A DNA stretch of 20,062 nucleotides, from positions 1-20,062 of the forward strand of contig DASZVN010000138.1 of the NCBI GenBank assembly GCA_035547055.1. Reading direction: 5' to 3'. Positions 6,142 through 13,618 of the stretch are shown here, one piece after another. Within the stretch, counting starts at the first letter, position 1, and the number at the start of each line of letters is the position of its first letter. The stretch comes from DASZVN01 sp035547055 (lineage in GTDB: Bacteria > Pseudomonadota > Alphaproteobacteria > Rhizobiales > Methylopilaceae). The position numbers were made by a program, and so were the translations under genes. A model generated the notes under the pieces. It was given only the letters and a program-made list of their open reading frames with translations. It made no database searches and was not told the origin of the DNA.

Positions 6142-6759
6142 ATGACCGCGATCACGCTCATCGACAACTACGACAGCTTCACCTTCAACGTCTTCCACGC
6201 GCTCGGCGCGCTGGGGACGAAGGTCGCGGTGCATCGCAACGACAAGGTGACGGTCGACGAGATCCTGGCGGCGCGGCCGGACGCCATCGTGATCTCGCCC
6301 GGTCCCTGCACGCCGCGCGAGGCCGGCATCTCGCTCGACCTCGTCCGCCGCGCCGCGCCGACGACGCCGGTCCTCGGCATCTGCCTCGGCATGCAGGCGA
6401 TCGGCGAGGCCTTCGGCGGCAAGGTGGTGCGGGCCGACGAACTGATGCACGGCAAGGTGTCGACGGTCAGCCACGACGGGCGCGGCCTGTTCCAGGGCAT
6501 CGCCGGGCCGTTCCGGGCGACGCGCTACCATTCGCTCGTGGTCGAGCGCGAGAGCCTGCCGGACGCGCTCGCCGTCACCGCGGAGTCCGAGCGCGGCACC
6601 ATCATGGGCCTGTCGCACCGCACGCTCCCGGTCCACGGCGTGCAATTCCACCCCGAGAGCATCGCCTCCGAGGAGGGCACGACCGTCTTCGCCAATTTCC
6701 TGGCGCTGGCGGCGGCCTGGAACGCGGCGCACCGCGCCGCAACGGCGGGAGCGGCCTGA
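6142..6759 (+). CDS. trpG: Anthranilate synthase component II (glutamine amidotransferase)
   Basis: Hydrolyses glutamine and feeds ammonia to TrpE. The 205-residue protein has all class I amidotransferase marks: DNYDSFTFN at the N terminus, ISPGPCTPREAG (oxyanion region), the nucleophile Cys81 in LGICLGMQAIG, and the His170/Glu172 pair in VQFHPESIASEEG. It is a stand-alone subunit of normal length. I chose the ATG at 6142 because the family begins a few residues before the DNYDSF motif; the frame upstream is only read-through of the preceding repeat. trpD follows with one base between stop and start, so trpG, trpD and trpC are surely cotranscribed. A promoter of its own in the 6081-6141 gap is not obvious. 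Confidence 0.96.
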   Translation: MTAITLIDNYDSFTFNVFHALGALGTKVAVHRNDKVTVDEILAARPDAIVISPGPCTPREAGISLDLVRRAAPTTPVLGICLGMQAIGEAFGGKVVRADELMHGKVSTVSHDGRGLFQGIAGPFRATRYHSLVVERESLPDALAVTAESERGTIMGLSHRTLPVHGVQFHPESIASEEGTTVFANFLALAAAWNAAHRAATAGAA

Positions 6760-6760
6760 G

Positions 6761-7774
6761 ATGGACGCCTTCAAGCCGTTCGTCGCCGCGGTCGCCGATG
6801 GCCGCGCGCTCGGCCGCGACGAGGCCACGGCGGCGTTCGAGATCATCATGTCGGGCGAGGCGACGGCCGCGCAGATCGGCGCCTTCCTGATGGCGCTCCG
6901 CGTCCGCGGCGAGACCGTCGAGGAGATCGCCGGCGCGGTCGAGGTGATGCGGGCCAAGATGACCCGCGTGGCGGCGCCGCCCGAGGCGGTCGACGTGGTC
7001 GGCACCGGCGGCGACTCCTCCGGCTCCTACAACGTCTCGACCTGCGCCGCCTTCATCGTCGCCGGCTGCGGCGTGCCGGTCGCCAAGCACGGCAACCGCG
7101 CCCTCTCCTCGCGCTCCGGCGCAGCCGACGTGCTCGGCGCCCTCGGCGTCAAGGTCGACCTCGCGCCGGAGCAGGTCGCGCACTGCATCGAGACCGCCGG
7201 CATCGGCTTCATGTTCGCGCCGAACCACCATGCCGCGATGCGCCATGTCGGCCCGGCCCGCGCCGAGCTCGGGGTCAGGACCATCTTCAACCTGCTCGGC
7301 CCGCTGTCGAACCCGGCCGGCGTCACGCGCCAGCTCGTCGGCGTCTACTCCCGCGACTGGGTGCGCCCGCTCGCCGATGCGCTCGCGACCCTCGGCACGA
7401 CCCACGCATGGGTGGTCCACGGCTCCGACGGGCTCGACGAGATCACCACCACCGGGCCGACCATGGTCGCCGAGGTCAAGGACGGCGCGGTGCGCGAGTT
7501 CGCGATCCGTCCCGGAGACATCGGCCTGCCGACGGCGCGCCCGGAGACACTGAAGGGCGGCGACGCGGAGCACAATGCCGAGGCGCTGCGCGGCGTCCTC
7601 GCCGGCCACCCCTCGCCCTATCGCGACGTGGCGCTGTTCAATGCCGCCGCGGCGCTGGTCGTCGCCGGGGCCGCCGCGGACCTCGCCGCCGGGCTCGACC
7701 GCGCCCGCCGCGCGCTCGATTCCGGCGAGGCGGCGGGGCGTCTCACCCGGCTCGTCGCGGCGTCGCAGGAATAG
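6761..7774 (+). CDS. trpD: Anthranilate phosphoribosyltransferase
   Basis: Joins anthranilate and phosphoribosyl pyrophosphate to make phosphoribosyl-anthranilate. The 337-residue protein shows the family's PRPP-binding GTGGDSSGSYNVST (from residue 81), KHGNRALSSRSGAADVL, the anthranilate-side NLLGPLSNPAG, and the late HGSDGLDEIT. Length and order are normal. It starts one base after trpG stops, with GGGAG upstream as ribosome binding site, and ends 4 bases before trpC begins. This spacing points to translational coupling across the trpGDC block. Confidence 0.97.
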   Translation: MDAFKPFVAAVADGRALGRDEATAAFEIIMSGEATAAQIGAFLMALRVRGETVEEIAGAVEVMRAKMTRVAAPPEAVDVVGTGGDSSGSYNVSTCAAFIVAGCGVPVAKHGNRALSSRSGAADVLGALGVKVDLAPEQVAHCIETAGIGFMFAPNHHAAMRHVGPARAELGVRTIFNLLGPLSNPAGVTRQLVGVYSRDWVRPLADALATLGTTHAWVVHGSDGLDEITTTGPTMVAEVKDGAVREFAIRPGDIGLPTARPETLKGGDAEHNAEALRGVLAGHPSPYRDVALFNAAAALVVAGAAADLAAGLDRARRALDSGEAAGRLTRLVAASQE

Positions 7775-7778
7775 CGCC

Positions 7779-8588
7779 ATGGCCGACATCCTCGGCGAGA
7801 TCGAAGCCTACAAGCGCCGCGAGATCGCGGCCGCGAAGGCGGCCCACCCCCTGGCCGAGGTCGAGCGCGCGGCCCGCGCGGCGCCGCCGCCGCGGGGCTT
7901 CGCCGCCGCCCTCGCCCGCCGCATCGCCCAAGGCGGAACCGCGCTGATCGCCGAGATCAAGAAGGCGAGCCCGTCGAAGGGTCTCATCCGAGCCGATTTC
8001 GACCCGCCGGCGCTGGCCCGCGCCTACGAGGCCGGCGGCGCCGCCTGCCTTTCGGTCTTGACCGACGCCCCCTCGTTCCAGGGCGCGCCCGAATTCCTGA
8101 CCGCGGCCCGCGCCGCCTGCGCGCTGCCGGCGCTCCGCAAGGACTTCCTGTTCGAGCCGTACCAGGTGGCCGAGGCCCGCGCGTGGGGCGCGGACTGCAT
8201 CCTCGTCATCCTTGCCGCGATCCGCGATGCGGATGCCCGGCGGCTGATGTCGGCAGCAGATGATTTCGGGCTCGACGTGCTGGTCGAGGTCCATGACGAG
8301 GCCGAGCTGGAGCGGGCCCTCGGCCTCGACGCCAGGCTGATCGGGATCAACAACCGGGACCTCAGAACCTTCGAGACCCGGCTCGAAACCTCCGAGCGTC
8401 TCGCGCCGCTGGTGCCCCGCGACCGCATCCTGGTGGGCGAGAGCGGGATCGCCTCGGCGGCCGACGTGGCGCGCCTCGCCGCCGCCGGGGTCCACGCCGT
8501 ACTGGTCGGAGAAAGCCTGATGCGTCAAGAGGATGTGACGGCGGCGACGCGGGCGCTACTCGCTCCGGCGGCGGTGCCGGCGGGCTGA
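7779..8588 (+). CDS. trpC: Indole-3-glycerol phosphate synthase
   Basis: Closes the indole ring by decarboxylating carboxyphenylamino-deoxyribulose phosphate. The 269-residue protein is the single-function enzyme, not a TrpC-TrpF fusion. Motifs along the barrel: IAEIKKASPSKG (catalytic Lys), LSVLTDAPSFQG, ALRKDFLFEPYQV (catalytic Lys), LVEVHDEAELERAL, LIGINNRDLRTFE, and the phosphate-binding LVGESGIASAADV / AVLVGESLMR. The start at 7779 has AGGA 8 bases upstream and lies 4 bases past the trpD stop. The trpF, trpB and trpA genes needed to finish tryptophan are not in the window. moaC follows after 3 bases. Confidence 0.97.
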   Translation: MADILGEIEAYKRREIAAAKAAHPLAEVERAARAAPPPRGFAAALARRIAQGGTALIAEIKKASPSKGLIRADFDPPALARAYEAGGAACLSVLTDAPSFQGAPEFLTAARAACALPALRKDFLFEPYQVAEARAWGADCILVILAAIRDADARRLMSAADDFGLDVLVEVHDEAELERALGLDARLIGINNRDLRTFETRLETSERLAPLVPRDRILVGESGIASAADVARLAAAGVHAVLVGESLMRQEDVTAATRALLAPAAVPAG

Positions 8589-8591
8589 GCG

Positions 8592-9071
8592 ATGGCCGAG
8601 CTGACCCATCTCGACGCGAGCGGCGCGGCCAGCATGGTCGACGTGTCCGACAAGGCGGTCACCGCCCGCAGCGCCACCGCCGAAGGCCGCGTGGTGATGG
8701 CCCCGGCGACGCTCGACCTCATCCTCCGCGGCGACGCCAAGAAGGGCGACGTGATCCAGACCGCGCGCATCGCCGGCATCATGGCCGCCAAGCGCACTGC
8801 CGAGCTGATCCCGCTCTGCCACCCCCTGCCGCTCTCGAAGGTCGCGGTCGACATCCGTCCCGACCCGGCCCTGCCCGGCCTCCGCGTCGAGGCCACCGCC
8901 AAGGTCGCGGCCACGACCGGCGTCGAGATGGAGGCGCTGACCGCCGTCGGCGTCGCCTGCCTCACGATCTACGACATGGCCAAGGCCGCCGACCGCGGCA
9001 TGCGGATCGAGGGCATCCGCCTGCTCAGCAAGAGCGGCGGCCGCTCCGGCACCTGGGAGGCCGACGACTGA
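8592..9071 (+). CDS. moaC: Cyclic pyranopterin monophosphate synthase
   Basis: Acts with MoaA in the first stage of molybdenum cofactor synthesis, turning the GTP-derived 3',8-cyclo intermediate into cyclic pyranopterin monophosphate. The 159-residue length is standard. Visible signatures: LTHLDASGAASMVDVSDK at the start, IAGIMAAKRTAELIPLCHPL with the active-site His, VEMEALTAVGVACLTIYDMA and then KAADRG with the active-site Asp and Lys, and the closing LLSKSGGRSG. It starts 3 bases after trpC and its stop shares a base with the moeA start (TGATG). It therefore belongs to the trpGDC-moaC-moeA transcription unit. The trpC-moaC-moeA-lexA order is one I know from related alphaproteobacteria. Confidence 0.97.
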   Translation: MAELTHLDASGAASMVDVSDKAVTARSATAEGRVVMAPATLDLILRGDAKKGDVIQTARIAGIMAAKRTAELIPLCHPLPLSKVAVDIRPDPALPGLRVEATAKVAATTGVEMEALTAVGVACLTIYDMAKAADRGMRIEGIRLLSKSGGRSGTWEADD

Positions 9072-10288
9072 TGCCGCGCCCGCTGCTACCGGTCGACGAG
9101 GCGCTCGCGCGCGTCCTGAATGGCGTCGAGCCCTTGGAAATTGAGGTAGTTGGCCTCGCCGACGCGCTCGGCCGTGTCCTTGCCATCGCCCCCCACGCGC
9201 GGCGCAGCCAGCCGCCGTTCTCCGGCTCGGCGATGGACGGCTACGCCGTGCGCGGCGCCGACGCGACAGCGGGCGCCGAGCTTCGCCTGATCGGCGAATC
9301 CGCCGCCGGCCATGCCTTCGCCGGCACGCTCGGCGCCGGCGAGACGGTCCGCATCTTCACCGGCGCGCCCTTGCCCGAGGGCGCCGACGCCGTGCTGATC
9401 CAGGAGGATGCCGAGGTCGACGGCAACCGCGTCCGCGTCGTCGAGGCCACCACGGCGGGCCGTCACGTCCGCGGCGTCGGCATCGATTTTCGCGAGGCCG
9501 AGGCTCCGCTCCAGCCCGGCCGGGTGCTGTCGCCGCGCGATCTCGGCCTCGCCGCGGCGATGGGATTCGCCGATCTGCACGTCCGCCGACGGCCGCGCGT
9601 CGCCGTGCTCGCGACGGGCGATGAGCTGGTTCCGCCAGGCGAGGCCCCGGGGCCGCACCAGATCATCGCCTCGAGCGCGGTCGCGATCAGCGGGCTGGTC
9701 GCAGCCGAGGGCGGCGCGCCGATCGGCCTCGGCATCGTCCGCGACGACCCGAAGGCGCTGGAGCAGGCGCTCGCCAAGGCCACCGACGCCGGCGCCGAGG
9801 TGCTGGTGACGCTCGGCGGTGCCTCGGTCGGCGACTACGATCTCGTCCAGGAGGCGCTGAAGGCCTGGGGCGCAACGCTCGACTTCTGGCAGATCGCGAT
9901 GCGGCCGGGGAAGCCGATGATGTTCGGCCGCCACGCGGGCCTGCGCATCCTCGGCCTGCCGGGCAACCCGGTCTCGACCCATGTCTGCGCGATCCTGTTC
10001 CTGCGCCCGCTGCTCCGTGCGCTCCTCGGCCGCCCAGACGTAGAGAACCCGATCGAGGATGCCGTGCTCGGCGCGGACGTCGGCGAGAACGATCGCCGGC
10101 AGGATTATCTTCGCGCCCGGTTGGTGGCGCAGGACGAGGGCGTGGTCGCAGTCCCCTTCCCTTCGCAGGATTCGTCGCTGTCGAAGCCCCTGGCGCTTGC
10201 CGATTGTCTGGTCATCCGGCCGCCCTTCGCGCCCGCCGCAGCAGCGGGAGAACCCTGCCGAATCATCCGCCTCGATTCGCGGGTGTAG
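9071..10288 (+). CDS. moeA: Molybdopterin molybdenumtransferase
   Basis: Inserts molybdate into adenylylated molybdopterin, the last general step in making the molybdenum cofactor. The 405-residue protein is of family length. It has the N-terminal PPFSGSAMDGYAVR, VRIFTGAPLPEGADAVLIQE, VLATGDELVPPGEAPG, the GGASVGDYDLV loop, IAMRPGKPMMFG and LGLPGNPVSTHVCA, all typical of MoeA. The C-terminal beta-barrel domain IV follows to LDSRV. Start and moaC stop overlap by one base, indicating coupled translation. The stop TAG at 10286-10288 is directly followed by the GTAGG repeat, copy 2. Confidence 0.97.
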   Translation: MPRPLLPVDEALARVLNGVEPLEIEVVGLADALGRVLAIAPHARRSQPPFSGSAMDGYAVRGADATAGAELRLIGESAAGHAFAGTLGAGETVRIFTGAPLPEGADAVLIQEDAEVDGNRVRVVEATTAGRHVRGVGIDFREAEAPLQPGRVLSPRDLGLAAAMGFADLHVRRRPRVAVLATGDELVPPGEAPGPHQIIASSAVAISGLVAAEGGAPIGLGIVRDDPKALEQALAKATDAGAEVLVTLGGASVGDYDLVQEALKAWGATLDFWQIAMRPGKPMMFGRHAGLRILGLPGNPVSTHVCAILFLRPLLRALLGRPDVENPIEDAVLGADVGENDRRQDYLRARLVAQDEGVVAVPFPSQDSSLSKPLALADCLVIRPPFAPAAAAGEPCRIIRLDSRV

Positions 10289-10358
10289 GTAGGGTGGGCA
10301 TCGGCATGGCCGATGCCCACGTCCGGCGCCGCCGTGGGCATGCTGCGCATGCCCACCC
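10289..10358. repeat. GTAGG-GTGGGCATCGGC repeat, copy 2
   Basis: Begins with GTAGG directly after the moeA stop codon. It has the same perfect 12-bp first stem as the copy at 6016 (10294-10305 with 10309-10320, loop ATG). A second perfect 10-bp stem follows (10334-10343 with 10347-10356, loop TGC). The closing outer arm CCTAC of copy 1 is replaced by CCCAT. It could end or stabilise the trpGDC-moaC-moeA transcript before the lexA promoter; no U-run follows. Confidence 0.85.
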
Positions 10359-10394
10359 ATGGGCCCGCCCTGCCGTTCGCCAAGCATTAACCAG

Positions 10395-10423
10395 TTGCGG
10401 AACACACATTGAACAGATATGGT
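10395..10423 (+). promoter_or_regulatory. lexA: Candidate lexA promoter
   Basis: TTGCGG at 10395-10400 and TATGGT at 10418-10423 with a 17-base spacer fit a sigma-70 promoter. Transcription would begin near 10430, about 47 bases before the ATG. The LexA box listed next fills the spacer, and the palindrome covers the -10, as expected for autorepression. Confidence 0.55.
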
Positions 10424-10429
10424 CTGTTC
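10400..10429 (+). promoter_or_regulatory. lexA: LexA operator (SOS box) of lexA, with overlapping palindrome
   Basis: GAAC at 10400-10403, seven bases, then GAAC at 10411-10414 is an exact match to the alphaproteobacterial SOS box (GTTC-N7-GTTC on the other strand). The second GAAC also opens a perfect 7-bp inverted repeat, GAACAGA-TATGG-TCTGTTC (10411-10429). The GTTC at its right end is followed after seven bases by GTTT (10437-10440), a near match to a second box in the opposite orientation. The location across the predicted promoter supports autoregulation. Confidence 0.8.
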
Positions 10430-10476
10430 ATGGTTTGTTTCGCGCCAACGGCGCGGACCACTCGGAGGCCCCGCCG

Positions 10477-11184
10477 ATGCTGACCCGCAAGCAGCACGAG
10501 CTGTTGCGCTACATCCACGAGCGCCTCAAGGAGTCGGGCGTTCCCCCCTCCTTCGACGAGATGAAGGACGCGCTCGGCCTGCGTTCCAAGTCGGGCGTGC
10601 ACCGCCTGATCACCGCACTGGAGGAGCGCGGCTTCATCCGCCGGCTGCCGAATCGGGCCCGCGCCCTCGAGGTCGTGCGTCTGCCCGAATCGGTGTCGCC
10701 GGCACTGAGGCCCGCTGCCGGCCGCTTCTCGCCGAGCGTGATCGAGGGCACGCTGGGCCGCCTGCGTCCCGCACCCGAGAGCGATCCCGACGCCGTGCCG
10801 CCGGTCCACGTGCCGGTGATGGGAAGGATCGCCGCCGGCGTTCCGATCTCGGCGATCCAGACCCGAAGCCACACCGTCAGCGTGCCGCCCGAGATGCTGT
10901 CCGGCACGGCCGAGCACTACGCCCTCGAAGTCCGCGGCGATTCGATGATCGAGGCCGGCATCCTCGACGGCGACCTCGTCGTGCTGCGGCGGACCGATAC
11001 GGCCGAAACCGGCGACATCGTGGTCGCCCTGGTGGACGAGGAGGAGGCGACATTGAAGCGGCTCCGCAAGCGCGGCGCCTCGCTCGCGCTGGAGGCCGCC
11101 AACCCGGCCTACGAGACCCGCATCTTCGGTCCCGACCGTGTCCGCATCCAGGGCCGCTTGGTGGGATTGATCCGCAAGTACTGA
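10477..11184 (+). CDS. lexA: LexA repressor, SOS response
   Basis: Represses DNA damage response genes until RecA filaments trigger its self-cleavage. The 235 residues contain an N-terminal winged helix (MLTRKQHELLRYIHERLKES, then FDEMKDALGLRSKSGVHRLI), a linker about 30 residues longer than in E. coli as seen in other alphaproteobacteria, and the C-terminal S24 peptidase. The scissile Ala120-Gly121 is in GRIAAGVPIS, the nucleophile Ser156 in RGDSMIEAGILDGD, and the general base Lys194 in ATLKRLRK. GGAGG lies 8 bases before the ATG at 10477, deciding the start. It follows moeA but has its own promoter and operator. It converges on the Nudix gene, whose stop lies 4 bp away. Confidence 0.97.
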   Translation: MLTRKQHELLRYIHERLKESGVPPSFDEMKDALGLRSKSGVHRLITALEERGFIRRLPNRARALEVVRLPESVSPALRPAAGRFSPSVIEGTLGRLRPAPESDPDAVPPVHVPVMGRIAAGVPISAIQTRSHTVSVPPEMLSGTAEHYALEVRGDSMIEAGILDGDLVVLRRTDTAETGDIVVALVDEEEATLKRLRKRGASLALEAANPAYETRIFGPDRVRIQGRLVGLIRKY

Positions 11185-11188
11185 GCCG

Positions 11189-11932
11189 TCACGCCGGTAG
11201 CAGCCGGTCGAGCAGCGCCTGAGCGTAGGCCGGGACGCGATCGCGGTCGATCTCGGCCCGCCGCCGGATCAAGTGGGCGTCGGCCAGCTCGGGTTGCGTC
11301 TCGGCGGCGAGGTGCATCCGCACCTGGCGTTCTACCTCTGCGGCATCGCAATCCACCTCGATCAGCCGGGCGCAGCACGCCAGCGGGTCGTCACGGACGA
11401 GCCAGCGGCGGTCGGTCGGCCACAGCAACGGCGGTGCCAGGCCCGTCTCCTCCGCAAGCTCACGCAGGATCGAGCCGTCGAGATCGACACGGTCGCCGAC
11501 GACATCGTCGCGGTCCGGCGTGCCGGCGGGAAAATAGATGCGCCCTGCATTGGCGGTGTGGTCGGCCATGCGGCCGAGCAGGATGGCGCCGTCCCGGCTG
11601 CGGACGACCGCCGCGCCGAAGCAGTTGAGGGCGCCGGCTGGCGGAAAGGCGCAATGCCGCCAGTAGAGCAGCGCCGAGAACGGGATCTCGGTGTAGCCAG
11701 TCTCGACGCGGCCGCCATTCACCGCCAGTCGCCGCGCGACCAGCACCCGCCCGTCGAACAGCGCCGGCTTCTCGGCGACGGCAGCCGCCCAATGAGCCGT
11801 GATCGCCGCGGTATTCTCGTCGAGGTAAGGCCACGCGCCACCGTCGAGCCGCGCATCGAAGCCGCCGACAGTTTCAACGACGGGCGGCTCGCCCGATGGA
11901 TTCAGCGAAGGGGCGATTGCGGGTGTCTCCAC
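11189..11932 (-). CDS. Nudix hydrolase family protein with shortened Nudix box
   Basis: A 247-residue protein whose centre reads GAAVVRSRDGAILLGRMAD, then IYFPAGTPDRDD and the core RELAEETGL (residues 157-165), which holds the metal-binding Glu pair of the Nudix box. The first half of the consensus (G-x5-E-x7) is not kept at the right distance: the Glu expected 8 residues before the Arg is Val. The substrate cannot be told; such proteins usually cleave nucleoside diphosphate derivatives. A long N-terminal part (FDARLDGGAWPYLDENTAAI and on) precedes the domain. The start is GTG at 11932; no ATG is available nearby and no clear Shine-Dalgarno is seen. A terminator-like hairpin for the upstream aldehyde dehydrogenase ends 2 bases before this GTG, so either read-through or a very short leader is implied. 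Confidence 0.72.
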   Translation of the reverse strand: METPAIAPSLNPSGEPPVVETVGGFDARLDGGAWPYLDENTAAITAHWAAAVAEKPALFDGRVLVARRLAVNGGRVETGYTEIPFSALLYWRHCAFPPAGALNCFGAAVVRSRDGAILLGRMADHTANAGRIYFPAGTPDRDDVVGDRVDLDGSILRELAEETGLAPPLLWPTDRRWLVRDDPLACCARLIEVDCDAAEVERQVRMHLAAETQPELADAHLIRRRAEIDRDRVPAYAQALLDRLLPA

Positions 11933-11934
11933 GG

Positions 11935-11960
11935 AAAAGGCGGGCGCGATCGCTCCCGCC
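11935..11960 (-). terminator. Rho-independent terminator of the aldehyde dehydrogenase gene
   Basis: On the minus strand GGCGGG-A-GCGATCGC-G-CCCGCC is followed directly by TTTTCC. The GC-rich stem, self-complementary core and short T-run fit an intrinsic terminator. It lies 26 bp past the dehydrogenase stop (11987). Confidence 0.6.
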
Positions 11961-11986
11961 CGCCCACATAATGCTGCCGTCGCTGC

Positions 11987-13444
11987 TCAGATCGGGTAGT
12001 GCCTGTGGCCGCTCTGGATGGTGATCCAGCGGGTCTCGGTGAACTCGTTGATGGCCTGCTTGCCGCCGAAGCGCCCGTAGCCGGACTCCTTCACCCCGCC
12101 AAACGGCATCTGGCCCTCGTCGTAGAGGGTCGAGCTGTTGATGTGGCAGATGCCGGACTGGATCTGCGCGGCGAGGCCGTAGGCGCGGTTGATGTCGGCG
12201 CTGAACACCGCCGCCGAAAGGCCGTAGGGCGTGTCGTTGGCGATGCGCACGGCGTCGGCGTCGTCCTTGGCCTTCAGCACGATCAGAACCGGCCCGAAGA
12301 TCTCCTCGTGGTAGATCTCCATCTTGGGCGTCACGTCGGTGAGGATGGTGGGGTGGACGATCGGCCCCTCGCCGTCGGCACCGCCGAGCGCGATCTTGGC
12401 GCCCTTGGCGACGGCGTCCTTGATCAGCTTGCGCACGCGGTTGGCGCTGTCGGTGTTGATCATCGCGCCGATCACGGTCGACTGGTCGCTGGGGTCGCCG
12501 ACCTTCATCGCGCCGGCGCGCGCTGCGAGCTTGGCGACGAAGGGCTGCAGCACCTTCTCCTGCACCACCAGCCGGTCGGTCGCCATGCAGATCTGGCCCT
12601 GGTGCATGAAGCCGCCGAAATTGGCCGCGGCGGCCGCCTCGTCGAGATCGGCGTCCTCGAGCACAACCTGCGGCGCCTTGCCGCCGAGCTCGAGCAGCAC
12701 CGGCTTCAGGTACTTGGCCGCCTCCTGGGCGATCAGCTTGCCGACCTTGGTCGAGCCGGTGAAGTTGATGCGGCGGACCCGCGGATCGGCGATCAGCGCG
12801 TTGACGACCGGCGCCGCGCCTTCGCGCGAGGTGGTGAGCACATTGATGGCGCCGGCCGGCAGGCCCGCCTCCTCCAGCACCTCGCCGATGGTGCGGTGGG
12901 TGATCGGCGTTTCTTCCGAAGCCTTCATGATCACGGCGTTGCCGCAGGCGAGCGGCATCGCGACGGCGCGGACGCCGAGGATCACCGGCGCGTTCCACGG
13001 CGCGATGCCGAGAACGACGCCGACCGGCTGGCGGATCGACATCGCGGTCAGGCCGGGCACGTCGGTCGGAATCACCTCGCCGGTGATCTGCGTCACCGAG
13101 GCCGCGGCCTCGCGCAGCAGGCTCGCGGCGAAGAAGGTGTTGAACATGCCCCAGCCGAAGGTGCAGCCGCTCTCGCGGATCATCGTCGCCGAGATGTCCT
13201 GCGCCCGCGCCTCGAGCAGCTCGGCCGCCTTCCACAAGACCTGACGCCGCTGCGACAGCGGCGTCTGCGACCATGCCGCGAAACCCTTCTCGGCGGCGTC
13301 TACCGCCTTCCGGGCATCCTCGACGCTCGCGTCCGGGATCTTGGCGACGACGTCGCCCTTCACCGGGTCGACCTTGTCATAGGTCTTGCGCGAGGCGACG
13401 TCGCTGCCGCCGATCCGCATCTTCAAGGCTGTTGCTGGGGCCAT
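11987..13444 (-). CDS. NAD(P)-dependent aldehyde dehydrogenase, salicylaldehyde/vanillin dehydrogenase-like
   Basis: Oxidises an aldehyde to the acid in the cytosol. The 485-residue length and all catalytic marks are normal: GIAPWNAPVILG (Asn of the oxyanion hole), INFTGSTKVG (nucleotide clasp), LLELGGKAPQ with general base Glu252, GQICMATDRL with nucleophile Cys286, EEIFGPVL, and PFGGVKESGYGRFGG. The tail ending SGHRHYPI and the segment CHINSSTLYDEGQMPFGG are typical of the salicylaldehyde/vanillin/benzaldehyde dehydrogenase branch. The substrate remains inference. The ATG at 13444 is preferred over 13477 because AGGGAGGGA lies 7 bases upstream of it. The gene is divergent from the TRAP transporter operon and probably works on its cargo or a product of it. 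Confidence 0.9.
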   Translation of the reverse strand: MAPATALKMRIGGSDVASRKTYDKVDPVKGDVVAKIPDASVEDARKAVDAAEKGFAAWSQTPLSQRRQVLWKAAELLEARAQDISATMIRESGCTFGWGMFNTFFAASLLREAAASVTQITGEVIPTDVPGLTAMSIRQPVGVVLGIAPWNAPVILGVRAVAMPLACGNAVIMKASEETPITHRTIGEVLEEAGLPAGAINVLTTSREGAAPVVNALIADPRVRRINFTGSTKVGKLIAQEAAKYLKPVLLELGGKAPQVVLEDADLDEAAAAANFGGFMHQGQICMATDRLVVQEKVLQPFVAKLAARAGAMKVGDPSDQSTVIGAMINTDSANRVRKLIKDAVAKGAKIALGGADGEGPIVHPTILTDVTPKMEIYHEEIFGPVLIVLKAKDDADAVRIANDTPYGLSAAVFSADINRAYGLAAQIQSGICHINSSTLYDEGQMPFGGVKESGYGRFGGKQAINEFTETRWITIQSGHRHYPI

Positions 13445-13451
13445 GATGCCA

Positions 13452-13460
13452 TCCCTCCCT
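13452..13460 (-). promoter_or_regulatory. Ribosome binding site that decides the aldehyde dehydrogenase start
   Basis: AGGGAGGGA on the minus strand, 7 bases before the ATG at 13444. It would be internal if the upstream ATG at 13477 were used. Confidence 0.7.
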
Positions 13461-13563
13461 GCAAATCCACGCGCCACGACCGCACTACACGGCCGGCTAT
13501 AGCGAGCATAGGCACTCGTCCCTGAAGGCGAAAGGCCGTTCGAGCGGACCGCGCGCGGCGGAC

Positions 13564-13618
13564 TTTGCCTGCTCGCCGAGACATCGTATCACGCCCAGGC
13601 AAAAGTTGGCAGGCCAAC
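13564..13618. promoter_or_regulatory. Inverted repeats in the divergent aldehyde dehydrogenase - TRAP intergenic region
   Basis: Two palindromes lie side by side. TTTGCCTG (13564-13571) and CAGGCAAA (13596-13603) are perfect 8-bp mirrors 24 bases apart. GTTGGC-AG-GCCAAC (13605-13618) is a perfect 14-bp dyad directly after. No open frame of note occupies the 267 bp between 13445 and 13711. A binding site for a local regulator of both gene sets is a reasonable guess; no regulator gene is in the window and no convincing -35/-10 pair was found. Confidence 0.45.

Noticed and set aside
11999..13525. 508-codon frame antisense to the aldehyde dehydrogenase.
   Set aside because: No recognisable motif, and the composition is that of a shadow frame; the dehydrogenase has all its catalytic motifs.
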